Below, in pieces: positions 9,070-16,952 of a stretch of DNA of 40,093 bases. Source of the DNA: Rickettsiales bacterium UBA1997 (lineage in GTDB: Bacteria > Pseudomonadota > Alphaproteobacteria > Rickettsiales > UBA1997); NCBI GenBank assembly GCA_002335845.1, contig DDCV01000145.1:1-40093 (forward strand), given 5' to 3'. The notes below the pieces were generated by a model. It did no database searches. It had not been told where the DNA came from and was given only the letters and a program-made list of their open reading frames with translations. Positions within the stretch are counted from its first letter, which is position 1. Each line of letters opens with the position of its first letter. The position numbers were made by a program, and so were the translations under genes.

Positions 9070-9969
9070 ATGAAAAAAGAAGAAGTCATATATAGAGGCG
9101 ATAATAAAATTACGCCCGTCACTGCAAAAATATTAATTGAAGCATTGCCATATATTCAACAATTGTCTGGGAAGGTAATAGTTATAAAATTTGGTGGACA
9201 TGCAATGACTGATGAAACTCTTAAAAATAATTTTGCGAGAGATGTTGTCTTATTAAAGCAAGTAGGTCTGCACCCAGTAATAGTTCATGGTGGTGGCCCA
9301 CAAATTACTTCTTACTTAAAAAAGCTTGGAATTGAGTCAGAATTTGCTAATGGTATGAGAATTACTGATCCAGAATCTATACACCCAATTGAAATGGTCT
9401 TAGGTGGTCTGATAAATAAAGAGATCGTTAGCTGCATATCATCTCATGGAGGAAAGGCTGTTGGTTTATCAGGTAAAGATGGTGGACTAATTAGGGCAAA
9501 GAAGGTTATTGGTGAAGGTAAATTCAAAAATATTGATTTTAAAAATACTGGTACAGTACAAAGTATTGACCCAGAAGTTGTAAGCCTGCTAGACGGCTCT
9601 CCATTTATACCCGTTATTGCTCCTATTGGAATAGGCGATGATGGGAAGACATATAATATTAATGCTGATTTAGTTGCAGGCAAAATAGCATATATACTCC
9701 AAGCTGGTAAATATTTAATGCTTACAAATACAGCTGGAATTTTAGATAGTGATAATAATTTAATTAAATCTATTAATGCATCAAAAGTTAAAGAGTTAAT
9801 TAAAAACGGAATAATATCTGATGGGATGTTACCAAAGGTTGAGTCAGCGTTAGAAGCTGTTGCCTCAGGGGTTGAACATGTTCAGATAATTGATGGGACG
9901 GTTGATCATGCTGTTTTATTAGAGTTATTTACAGATGCAGGTATAGGCACAATGATACGAAGGAAGTAA
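9070..9969 (+). CDS. argB: Acetylglutamate kinase
   Basis: ArgB phosphorylates N-acetylglutamate, the second step of arginine synthesis, and in many bacteria is the arginine feedback point. The amino-acid-kinase motifs VIKFGGHAM, VIVHGGGPQI, GLSGKDGGL and the C-terminal DGMLPKVESAL and HAVLLELFTDAGIGTMI are all present. The N-terminal extension before the core (about 30 residues) is the kind associated with arginine-sensitive hexameric ArgB. It follows algC by 6 bp and precedes the TauE/SafE gene by 1 bp. Its pathway partner argH is at 26319-27713. Confidence 0.96.
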   Translation: MKKEEVIYRGDNKITPVTAKILIEALPYIQQLSGKVIVIKFGGHAMTDETLKNNFARDVVLLKQVGLHPVIVHGGGPQITSYLKKLGIESEFANGMRITDPESIHPIEMVLGGLINKEIVSCISSHGGKAVGLSGKDGGLIRAKKVIGEGKFKNIDFKNTGTVQSIDPEVVSLLDGSPFIPVIAPIGIGDDGKTYNINADLVAGKIAYILQAGKYLMLTNTAGILDSDNNLIKSINASKVKELIKNGIISDGMLPKVESALEAVASGVEHVQIIDGTVDHAVLLELFTDAGIGTMIRRK

Positions 9970-9970
9970 T

Positions 9971-10720
9971 TTGTTTGAACAAATCTGTTTACTAGCAATA
10001 TCACTTATTTCAAATATTTTTTCTGCATTTTCTGGAGGTGGAGCAGGTGTAATCCAGTTGCCTGCAATATTATTATTATTTAATATCCCTTTTATAAATG
10101 CATTAGCAGTACATAAAATAGCAACTGTTGCATTAGGCATTGGTGCAACAAGTAAATTCGCAAAAACTATTTCTTTTAAAAAAGATTTACTAATAAAATT
10201 ATTATTAGCTGGTCTACCTGGAGTATTTATAGGTGCCCAGATAATATCCTTCACTGATGATCAACTTGCTAGATTGCTGTTAGGCGTATTAATAGTTTCT
10301 ATCAGTCTATATTCATATAAAACTAAAAATCATGGTGAAATAGTATATGAATATTCAAACACTCTTCAAAATAATTTAATTGGTTATTCGTTAATATTTT
10401 TCACTGGTTTGCTAAATGGTTCATTATCTGCAGGGACTGGGCTAATTTTTACGATTATATTAATTTCTTGGTATGGCATGGACTACAAAAAAGCAATTGC
10501 ATATACATTAATAATAGTTGGAATATTCTTTAATGCTTTAGGTGCGATCACCTTGGGGTTGGTAACTGAAATAGAATGGATGCTTTTGCCAGCATTATTT
10601 TTTGGGTCTTTGATAGGTGGTTATTTAGGGGCAAAAATATCACTATCTAAAAGCAATCGCACAATTAAAATTATTTATCAAACCATTACTATAATAGTAG
10701 GTGTTAGTTTAATTATATAA
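9971..10720 (+). CDS. TauE/SafE family membrane transporter (sulfite-exporter-like permease)
   Basis: This 249-residue inner-membrane protein has the two-fold repeat of the TauE/SafE (formerly DUF81) family. The first repeat begins with SAFSGGGAGVIQLP and the second with GLLNGSLSAGTGLIF, and about seven or eight hydrophobic segments can be counted. Family members have been linked to export of sulfite or sulfonates and other organic anions, but substrates are mostly unknown and nothing next to it settles the matter. The start is TTG at 9971, one base after the argB stop. It sits where pyrE would be expected in the Pseudomonas-like gene order and ends 2 bp from convergent pyrE. Confidence 0.85.
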   Translation: MFEQICLLAISLISNIFSAFSGGGAGVIQLPAILLLFNIPFINALAVHKIATVALGIGATSKFAKTISFKKDLLIKLLLAGLPGVFIGAQIISFTDDQLARLLLGVLIVSISLYSYKTKNHGEIVYEYSNTLQNNLIGYSLIFFTGLLNGSLSAGTGLIFTIILISWYGMDYKKAIAYTLIIVGIFFNALGAITLGLVTEIEWMLLPALFFGSLIGGYLGAKISLSKSNRTIKIIYQTITIIVGVSLII

Positions 10721-10722
10721 AA

Positions 10723-11361
10723 TTATCTTTTGTATTGAGTTATATATTGAGTCATTGATTCTAACTCTAAAGCCATTGTCTTGTTATTTTGAAGAAATTC
10801 AACAATATCATCAAGAGTAATAATTGAATAGACTGGTATTTTATATTTATCTGAAATCTCAATTGAAGCCCTTTTGGCTAACCCAACCTCCATCCTATCA
10901 AAAGCAACTAAAACAGATACTGGTATTGCATCATTATTTGACAAAAGATCTATTGACTCAATTATTGATTTACCAGACGAAATAACATCATCAACAATTA
11001 GCGCGTTACCTATTGGTGGAGAGCCAACAAATATACCTTTTTCTCCATGCGCTTTAGATTCTTTTCTATTGAAACAAAAAGGTTTATTAACATCATGAGA
11101 ATTATACAAGCTATTACTAATAGACGTGGCTAATGTTATTCCTTTATAAGCAGGGCCAAAAATAAAATCATATTTTATATTATTTTCTACTAATAAATCA
11201 GAATAAAATTTTGCTAATTTAGCAAGTAATTCGCCAGTATTACATAGACCTGTATTAAAGAAATACGGGCTTTGTCTGCCAGAATTAAGAGAAAAATTAC
11301 CAAAACGAAGTATTTGATGGTCTAATGTAAATTCTATAAATTGTTTTTTAAAGTCGTTCAT
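10723..11361 (-). CDS. pyrE: Orotate phosphoribosyltransferase
   Basis: PyrE joins orotate to PRPP, giving orotidine monophosphate in de novo pyrimidine synthesis. The PRPP-binding motif LIVDDVISSGKS is at residues 121-132, the N-terminal FGNFSLNSGRQSPYFFNTG segment is typical of gamma-type OPRTases, and FGPAYKGITL and the FNRKESKAHGE flexible loop are present. The length of 212 residues is normal. It diverges from the exonuclease III-like gene across 50 bp. In Pseudomonas the gene beside pyrE is crc, a relative of that exonuclease, so this pairing is conserved. Confidence 0.97.
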   Translation of the reverse strand: MNDFKKQFIEFTLDHQILRFGNFSLNSGRQSPYFFNTGLCNTGELLAKLAKFYSDLLVENNIKYDFIFGPAYKGITLATSISNSLYNSHDVNKPFCFNRKESKAHGEKGIFVGSPPIGNALIVDDVISSGKSIIESIDLLSNNDAIPVSVLVAFDRMEVGLAKRASIEISDKYKIPVYSIITLDDIVEFLQNNKTMALELESMTQYITQYKR

Positions 11362-11411
11362 TAATATTATGAGTATTTATTATATATTTTAACATAGTGT
11401 AAATAAAGAAT

Positions 11412-12179
11412 ATGAAAGTTTTAACATTAAATGTATGTGGAATCAGGGCAAGCCAAAAGAAAGGTTTGTTTAAATGGCTAAAAAAAGTAAAACCAGATTT
11501 AATATGCTTCCAAGAGGTTAGAGCATTAGAAGACCAAATTAGCTCTGATGATTTTAATATTACTGGTTACAAAAGATATATGTCAGTTGCTGAAAAAAAG
11601 GGTTACAGCGGGGTATGTATTTATGCAAAAGAAACTCCAAAAAATATAAATAAAAGTTTTGGGTCAAAAATTTTTGAAAATGAAGGTAGATTTATAGAAT
11701 TAGAACTAAATAAGCTGCATATCATCTCTATATATTTTCCATCAGGGTCATCAGGAGAAATAAGGCAGGAATTAAAATATAAGTTTATGTCAAAATTTGA
11801 ATCATATCTAAAAAAGATGAAAAAAAGAAATAAACCAGTTTTAATTTGCGGTGACTGGAACATTGCACATAAAGAAATTGATATTAAAAATTGGAAGGGG
11901 AATAAAAAAAATTCTGGATTTTTACCGGAGGAAAGAGCTTGGATAGATAAAATAATTAATTACTATAATTGCATAGATGCATTTCGATTTATCAATGATA
12001 AGCCAGATAATTATACATGGTGGTCAAATAGAGGTCGAGCCTGGGATAATAATGTAGGCTGGAGAATAGATTATCAAATACTCTCTTCACCAAAAAATGT
12101 AGCAATATTATCAGCAGATATTTATAAAAAAGAAAGATTTTCGGATCACAGCCCATTAATAATAGATTATGATATATAA
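11412..12179 (+). CDS. Exodeoxyribonuclease III family protein, Crc-like type with catalytic residues kept
   Basis: This is a 255-residue endonuclease/exonuclease/phosphatase-fold protein. Segments such as the PSGSSG loop, the DIKNW pair, GFLPEERAW and the end LIIDYD resemble Pseudomonas Crc, and as with crc the neighbour is pyrE. Unlike Crc, the catalytic set of exonuclease III is intact: Asn7, Glu35 in CFQEVRA, GDWN at 147-150, WRIDYQI and the terminal SDHSP histidine (His246). I therefore expect an active apurinic endonuclease/3' exonuclease rather than the RNA-related translational regulator that Crc has become. A second, XthA-type enzyme is at 30959-31741. The 3' end overlaps ampG. Confidence 0.88.
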   Translation: MKVLTLNVCGIRASQKKGLFKWLKKVKPDLICFQEVRALEDQISSDDFNITGYKRYMSVAEKKGYSGVCIYAKETPKNINKSFGSKIFENEGRFIELELNKLHIISIYFPSGSSGEIRQELKYKFMSKFESYLKKMKKRNKPVLICGDWNIAHKEIDIKNWKGNKKNSGFLPEERAWIDKIINYYNCIDAFRFINDKPDNYTWWSNRGRAWDNNVGWRIDYQILSSPKNVAILSADIYKKERFSDHSPLIIDYDI

Positions 12180-13422
12180 GATGCTAAAAAATATTTCTCC
12201 GTATTTAGAAAAAAAAATGCTAATAACATTAGGAATGGGTTTTGTTTCTGGTGTTCCATTGTTATTAACAATAACTTTGTTGCAAGCTTGGTTAACTGAC
12301 GAAGGCGTATCAAAGTCCACAATTGGTTTATTTGCACTAGTAGGAGTCCCGTATTCATTAAAATTCCTCTGGGCCCCAATATTTGATAGATATGTTATAT
12401 CAAAGCTTGGACGCCGACGAGGTTGGATATTAATAACTCAAGTCTTACTGATATTCTCAATAATAGGACTAGGCATGACAAATCCTGCAATGAATGCAGC
12501 CAATGTTGCATTGCTTGCGATATTCGTAACATTTTTTTCTGCATCACAAGATATTGTCATTGATGCATACAGAAGAGAATCATTATCAGATAATGAGCAA
12601 GTTCTGGGTGCATCATCTTATGTTCTAGGTTACCGCATAGGGATGCTAGGTGCTGGTGCTGGTGGCTTAATACTTGCTGACTTGATGTCTTATCAATTTG
12701 TATACTTAATTATGGCATTAGTGATGATTGGTGGCGTTTTAATTACTTTAATTGCTGATGAACCAGTTAATTTCTCAGAGCCATCAACATTTTTAGATGC
12801 TGTTAGAAATCCATTTGTAGAATTTTTTAAAAGACATGGAGATAGCATAAATAATAATATCTCTATACCTATTTTAATTTTACTGTTTATCTTGTTATAC
12901 AAGGTTGGCGACACAATGGCGCACTCATTAAGTACAAATTTTTATCTAGAAATGGGTTATACGAAAACAGAGATCGGCACAATTGTTAAAGTATTTGGTC
13001 TTATAGCAACATTAGTTGGAGCATTCATTGGTGGTCTATTATCAATTAAGATTGGACTGTATAAGTCATTAGTATCATTTGGGATATTTCAAGCAATAGC
13101 AACATTAGGTTTTGCAATACTTGCTGTTTCAACTAAAAGTTTAATGTTATTAGCAAGCGTTATAACATTAGAAAACCTTGCTGCTGGAATGGGTTATACA
13201 GCATATTTAGCATTCATAGCCAATATGACCAATAAACAGTTTACGGCAACACAGTTTGCTCTAATGACCGCTATAATGTCTCTTCCAAGAACTTTGTTTT
13301 CAGGTTCATCTGGATTCTTAGTCGAAATTTTAGGATGGGAATATTACTTTATTTTCTGTTCACTGATAGCATTTCCTGCTTTAATAATACTTAGAAACTT
13401 AAGGAAGAGAGTAAGTATATGA
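12169..13422 (+). CDS. ampG: AmpG-type muropeptide permease (MFS)
   Basis: AmpG imports GlcNAc-anhydro-MurNAc muropeptides across the inner membrane for cell-wall recycling. The N terminus fits well: GMGFVSGVPLLL, TLLQAWLTDEGVSKSTIGLF, then KFLWAPIFDRY and the charged LGRRRGW loop, followed by SASQDIVIDAYRRE, the same order as in E. coli AmpG. About twelve membrane segments are apparent over 417 residues, shorter than E. coli AmpG (about 490) because the C-terminal helices are missing, as in many bacteria. The ATG at 12169 lies inside the preceding gene; the ATG at 12181 directly after that gene's stop is the likelier start. No ampD or ampR gene is nearby. Confidence 0.9.
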   Translation: MIYKMLKNISPYLEKKMLITLGMGFVSGVPLLLTITLLQAWLTDEGVSKSTIGLFALVGVPYSLKFLWAPIFDRYVISKLGRRRGWILITQVLLIFSIIGLGMTNPAMNAANVALLAIFVTFFSASQDIVIDAYRRESLSDNEQVLGASSYVLGYRIGMLGAGAGGLILADLMSYQFVYLIMALVMIGGVLITLIADEPVNFSEPSTFLDAVRNPFVEFFKRHGDSINNNISIPILILLFILLYKVGDTMAHSLSTNFYLEMGYTKTEIGTIVKVFGLIATLVGAFIGGLLSIKIGLYKSLVSFGIFQAIATLGFAILAVSTKSLMLLASVITLENLAAGMGYTAYLAFIANMTNKQFTATQFALMTAIMSLPRTLFSGSSGFLVEILGWEYYFIFCSLIAFPALIILRNLRKRVSI

Positions 13423-13973
13423 TTTTATTTAATACTGCAGATATTTGTGATGAAAATGATGATATTCAAATAGGAGACCCAATCTTTAAGTCATATGGAA
13501 AAAATAAAAAATTTCATGGGATGATTAGAACAGTGATTGCTATAGAAGATAATTCATATGTTAAAAAACTAGTTGAAGAAAAAGTTGACGGCGACGTTAT
13601 GGTTGTAGAGGGTAAAGCATCTACCAAATGTGCTCTACTAGGCGATAACCTAGCAATGAAAGCATTCGAAAATGGATGGTCTGGCTTTATTATTAATGGG
13701 TGCATTAGAGACTCAGAAATTATCAATAATATTCCAATTGGGATAAAAGCAATAAATACTATGCCCATAAAAAGCCAAAAAAATAATATAGGTGAATATA
13801 AGAAAGCCTTAAATTTTGCAAATATAAATTTTCAGGAAGGTGAGTATATTTACTCTGACCCTGATGGAATTATTGTGTTAAAAGATCAATTAGTTCCCGA
13901 AGAAAAACCAGTTAATAATGGATTAATACCTTATACGGTAATAACTTTCACCAAGACTTATCAGAATGGATAA
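13419..13973 (+). CDS. rraA: RraA family protein (RNase E regulator / HMG aldolase superfamily)
   Basis: The 184-residue protein belongs to the RraA/4-hydroxy-4-methyl-2-oxoglutarate aldolase superfamily. Visible features are the start NTADICDEN (E. coli RraA begins similarly with TSELCD), GDVMVVEGKAS with the lid of the trimer active site, LLGDNLAMKAFENGW and GFIINGCIRDS, whose Arg-Asp pair binds pyruvate and metal in the aldolases. E. coli RraA lacks aldolase activity and inhibits RNase E; the assignment between the two roles is open here. It overlaps ampG by 4 bp (ATGA) and ccmA by 8 bp. It is slightly longer at the C terminus than the 161-residue E. coli protein. Confidence 0.85.
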   Translation: MILFNTADICDENDDIQIGDPIFKSYGKNKKFHGMIRTVIAIEDNSYVKKLVEEKVDGDVMVVEGKASTKCALLGDNLAMKAFENGWSGFIINGCIRDSEIINNIPIGIKAINTMPIKSQKNNIGEYKKALNFANINFQEGEYIYSDPDGIIVLKDQLVPEEKPVNNGLIPYTVITFTKTYQNG

Positions 13974-14577
13974 TCATTTAATTGAAATAGACAATATATC
14001 TTTATTGAGAAATGAGAAATCTATTTTAGAAAACATATCGTTCCAGATAAAAAAATCAAAGGCATTAAACTTGTATGGGTTAAATGGGTCTGGGAAAACA
14101 TCTCTATTAAAAATAATTGTTGGAATGACAGAGCCAACCTCAGGATTTATTAAAAATGTCAGTGGAGATGAAGATCTTTTTAAAAAAACAATTTACATTG
14201 GTCATAAATATGGAACTAAAGGCAACCTTACTGTTGAGGAAAATTTATCTTATGCTTTAACTGTTAATTCTAAAAACTCTCCACTAATAATTAAGAAAGC
14301 ATTGGAGACTTATAAGATGACTCGGCAGAAAAGTATGCTAACAAAAAATTTATCCCATGGCCAACAAAAGAAAGTTTCTTTAATGAAAACTTTGATAACA
14401 AATTCTTTATTATGGGTTATCGATGAACCATATAGTGCACTAGATGAAGAATCAATAAATATTTTTAATGATACTACTAAAGAATATTTAAAAAATGGTG
14501 GCGCGCTAATAATGACCAGTCATAAAAAAATTAAAGAACCATTTTTTACTACTGAGAATTATAAAATATATTCCTAA
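13966..14577 (+). CDS. ccmA: Cytochrome c maturation ABC transporter, ATPase subunit
   Basis: CcmA is the ATPase of the CcmABCD complex, which releases haem-loaded CcmE for cytochrome c maturation. Walker A is GLNGSGKT (residues 38-45), the ABC signature is LSHGQ (128-132) and Walker B ends LLWVIDEP (Asp152-Glu153), followed by the D-loop SALD. The KYGTKGNLTVEENLSY stretch resembles the CcmA consensus. The 203 residues are typical. The gene starts inside rraA and shares one base with ccmB. Confidence 0.94.
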   Translation: MDNHLIEIDNISLLRNEKSILENISFQIKKSKALNLYGLNGSGKTSLLKIIVGMTEPTSGFIKNVSGDEDLFKKTIYIGHKYGTKGNLTVEENLSYALTVNSKNSPLIIKKALETYKMTRQKSMLTKNLSHGQQKKVSLMKTLITNSLLWVIDEPYSALDEESINIFNDTTKEYLKNGGALIMTSHKKIKEPFFTTENYKIYS

Positions 14578-15242
14578 TGAAAATATTAAATATCATAACT
14601 AAAGAGTTTTTACTAGCATCAAGATCTGGATATGAAATATTCATGCCTATAGTATATTTTCTTATCATAATCATTTTTTTTAATATATCTACTAGCTATG
14701 TAGAAAAAGTAATTATGTTAGAATTATTACCCTTAATGATTTGGATCTCTTGTCTTTTAATCTGTATTTTAAATTTAGAAACAATATTTAAAGAAGATTA
14801 TGATGATGGAACTTTAGAAATGTTTTTAATAAAAGATGATGAAATTGAACTTGGTATATTAATAAAAATTTTATCTCATTGGTTATTATCTAATTTACCT
14901 ATTGTGATAGTTGCTCCTTTAATAGCCATGGTTCTTGGTCTTGACACAACAACGACATTAACTTTATTTGTGACATTATTAATAGGAACCCCTACGATGA
15001 GTTTGATAGGGTCCATTGCTGCCGCATTAACCATAAGCCTTAGAAAGAATAAAATACTAGTTTCTATAATAGTCTTGCCCTTATATATTCCGATACTAAT
15101 ATTTGGGACTAGTGCTGTTAACAATTCTTTTTTTAAAATGAACTATAGTGTCGAGCTGACTTTAATGCTATTTTTATTCTTTATTTTTTTATTGATTACA
15201 CCATTGGCATGTAGCAAAGCTCTAAAGATAAGTTTAGATTGA
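14577..15242 (+). CDS. ccmB: Cytochrome c maturation ABC transporter, permease CcmB
   Basis: CcmB is the first membrane subunit of the CcmABCD complex. The 221-residue protein has six hydrophobic segments; the FKEDYDDGTLEMFLI stretch after the second one and LLSNLPIVIVAPLIAMVLGL are characteristic of the family. It follows ccmA with a one-base overlap, as in most ccm operons. What is unusual is the next gene: ccmC is on the opposite strand and its 3' end overlaps ccmB by 9 bp, so ccmA-ccmB and ccmC are made from separate transcripts here. Confidence 0.93.
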   Translation: MKILNIITKEFLLASRSGYEIFMPIVYFLIIIIFFNISTSYVEKVIMLELLPLMIWISCLLICILNLETIFKEDYDDGTLEMFLIKDDEIELGILIKILSHWLLSNLPIVIVAPLIAMVLGLDTTTTLTLFVTLLIGTPTMSLIGSIAAALTISLRKNKILVSIIVLPLYIPILIFGTSAVNNSFFKMNYSVELTLMLFLFFIFLLITPLACSKALKISLD

Positions 15243-15959
15243 TTTAGCCCAACTAGTATTTTTTTCTCTCTCTAACAATGTGTTTCTTGCAGACAAAAGT
15301 ACAGCCAATATGAAATAAAATGTGAAACCTATCGCGGTATAAATTAATGGATATAACATTTCTGAGGCAATTGAGGGAGAACTAAACTTCATAACAGATG
15401 GTCCTTGATGCAAAGTATTCCACCATTCTACAGAGAAATGAATAATAGGGATATTGATAAAACCAACAATAGCAAGAATGTTGGCTGCCTTGGCGCCCTT
15501 TCTATAATCATCATAAGCATGGTATAAAAAAATAATAGATAAATATATAAAAAACAATATTAATTCTGAAGTTAATCTAGCATCCCAAACCCACCATGTT
15601 CCCCACATTGGCTTACCCCAAATAGAACCTGTCACAAGAGCAAGAAAAGTAAACATGGCGCCATTTTTAGCAGAAGCAATAGATAGAACTTCAAACACTT
15701 TTATCTTCCATATAATAGATATTAGTGAACATATAAACACAGATGTATAGGCAAATAATGATAACCAAGCACTAGGCACATGAACGTAGATGATTCTAAA
15801 CGCGTCGCCTTGTTGATAATCAGTTGGTGCTCTAAATAGTCCTAAATATAATCCATAACCTATAAATATTACTGAGAATAGGAATGCCCATGGAACTAAA
15901 GAGGTCGCAAAATAATAAAATTTCTTAGGCGATATTTTTTCGAATAATAATTTAAACAT
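15234..15959 (-). CDS. ccmC: Cytochrome c maturation haem-handling protein CcmC
   Basis: CcmC presents haem to the chaperone CcmE on the periplasmic face. The tryptophan-rich haem-binding signature WGTWWVWDARLTSEL is intact, as are HVPSAW with its haem-ligand histidine and HFSVEWWNTLHQGPSV with the second. Six membrane segments can be seen. I start it at the ATG at 15959, which gives 241 residues and an N terminus (MFKLLFEKISPKKFY) that aligns with E. coli CcmC; an upstream ATG at 15980 and a TTG at 16001 are in frame but add non-matching residues. It is convergent to ccmB, and no ccmD, ccmE, ccmF, ccmG or ccmH follows, so the rest of the system must be elsewhere. Confidence 0.95.
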   Translation of the reverse strand: MFKLLFEKISPKKFYYFATSLVPWAFLFSVIFIGYGLYLGLFRAPTDYQQGDAFRIIYVHVPSAWLSLFAYTSVFICSLISIIWKIKVFEVLSIASAKNGAMFTFLALVTGSIWGKPMWGTWWVWDARLTSELILFFIYLSIIFLYHAYDDYRKGAKAANILAIVGFINIPIIHFSVEWWNTLHQGPSVMKFSSPSIASEMLYPLIYTAIGFTFYFILAVLLSARNTLLEREKNTSWAKSI

Positions 15960-16006
15960 AGTTAATAATTTGTAATCCATGATATCATAAAATGTAACCA
16001 AAACTA

Positions 16007-16159
16007 ATGAAAGAAGAACCTATCAAGAAACTGCTAAAAAACTATGAATCCTCCCTAACAACATGGAATAAGGGGAAATTAGGGAAATACCAGCTACTCA
16101 GAAAAATTAATAAAAAAGCTTTTGAGCTTGCAAAAATAATTACTGAAAAATCTCATTAA
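16007..16159 (+). CDS. Possible small basic protein, 50 residues, function unknown
   Basis: Between ccmC and cysQ lies a plus-strand ORF that starts with ATG at 16007 and stops at 16157-16159. The product is very basic, begins MKEEPIKKLL and contains ESSLTTWNKGKLGKYQLL then a lysine-rich helix ending IITEKSH. It has no signal peptide or membrane segment. Points for it: it fills the only unexplained gap here and its composition resembles protein. Points against: no clear ribosome site before the ATG, short length, and a 20-bp overlap with the 3' end of cysQ. I recognise no family. Without it the gap (about 180 bp from the ccmC start) would hold only the ccmC promoter. Confidence 0.4.
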   Translation: MKEEPIKKLLKNYESSLTTWNKGKLGKYQLLRKINKKAFELAKIITEKSH

Positions 16160-16952
16160 TAATAGACTCCCAATCATAATCTGGGTCACTAATTACAAAA
16201 AACTCTTTATTAATAAATATTTTATTTTTATTATATCGAAGTGGTTTCATAAACTTATCAACCACAATACCACCAGCTTCTTCAACTAAGATTTGACCTG
16301 CTGCTGTATCCCATTCATGCGTCGGTCCAAGCCTGGGATAAAAACACCCTTCTCCAGAGGCAATGTTTCCAAATTTTAAAGCGCTTGATTGTTTAATAAA
16401 CTCATAGTTAATAATAGAGCCAGCTAATACTTCTAATACTCTTTCTCTTATCGATGCACTAGTAAAAATTTTATTAGGATTAGTATTAGACATTTTTTGA
16501 GCAGTAATTTTCTTAGGCTCTGAATTTTCTTTTAAAACAAATGCGCCACCATCCTTAAATGAATAATAAAAATCTTTAGATATTGGAGAATATATAATAC
16601 CCAAAATAGGTGAATTATCAGATATAAGTGAAATGCAAATACAAAAATTATTACCATTATTAATATAGTCTCTAGTTCCATCCAGTGGATCAACCAACCA
16701 AAAATAATCATATGCCAAGGTATCATCATAGTCTTCTTCAGAAACTATAGGTATTCCAGGCGTCAAACTTTTTAAACCATTGGTTATAATTAAACTGGAC
16801 TGTATATCTACTTCAGTAACTGGCGTTTTATTACTTTTAGTAGAAAAAATTATATTCGTCTTATGATGCTTAACTTGAAGTTCACCAGTTATCTTACAAA
16901 TCTCATGGAGTGACGGTAATAACTCTAAAAATTTTTTATGGTTTATTATCAT
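16140..16952 (-). CDS. cysQ: 3'(2'),5'-bisphosphate nucleotidase
   Basis: CysQ removes the 3'-phosphate of PAP, the by-product of PAPS-dependent sulfate reduction and phosphopantetheine transfer. The metal-binding motifs of the inositol-monophosphatase superfamily are clear: SEEDYDD, the VDPLDGTRDYI signature near residue 88 and HEWDTAAGQILVEEAGG near the C terminus. The 270-residue length is normal. It begins inside nudE (17-bp overlap), giving the nudE-cysQ pair known in other Gammaproteobacteria. Sulfate assimilation genes are not in the window. Confidence 0.94.
   Translation of the reverse strand: MIINHKKFLELLPSLHEICKITGELQVKHHKTNIIFSTKSNKTPVTEVDIQSSLIITNGLKSLTPGIPIVSEEDYDDTLAYDYFWLVDPLDGTRDYINNGNNFCICISLISDNSPILGIIYSPISKDFYYSFKDGGAFVLKENSEPKKITAQKMSNTNPNKIFTSASIRERVLEVLAGSIINYEFIKQSSALKFGNIASGEGCFYPRLGPTHEWDTAAGQILVEEAGGIVVDKFMKPLRYNKNKIFINKEFFVISDPDYDWESIINEIFQ

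Noticed and set aside
15960..16001. TTG at 16001 (or ATG at 15980) as the ccmC start
   Set aside because: The extra residues do not match CcmC, and the ATG at 15959 gives the family length and N terminus.
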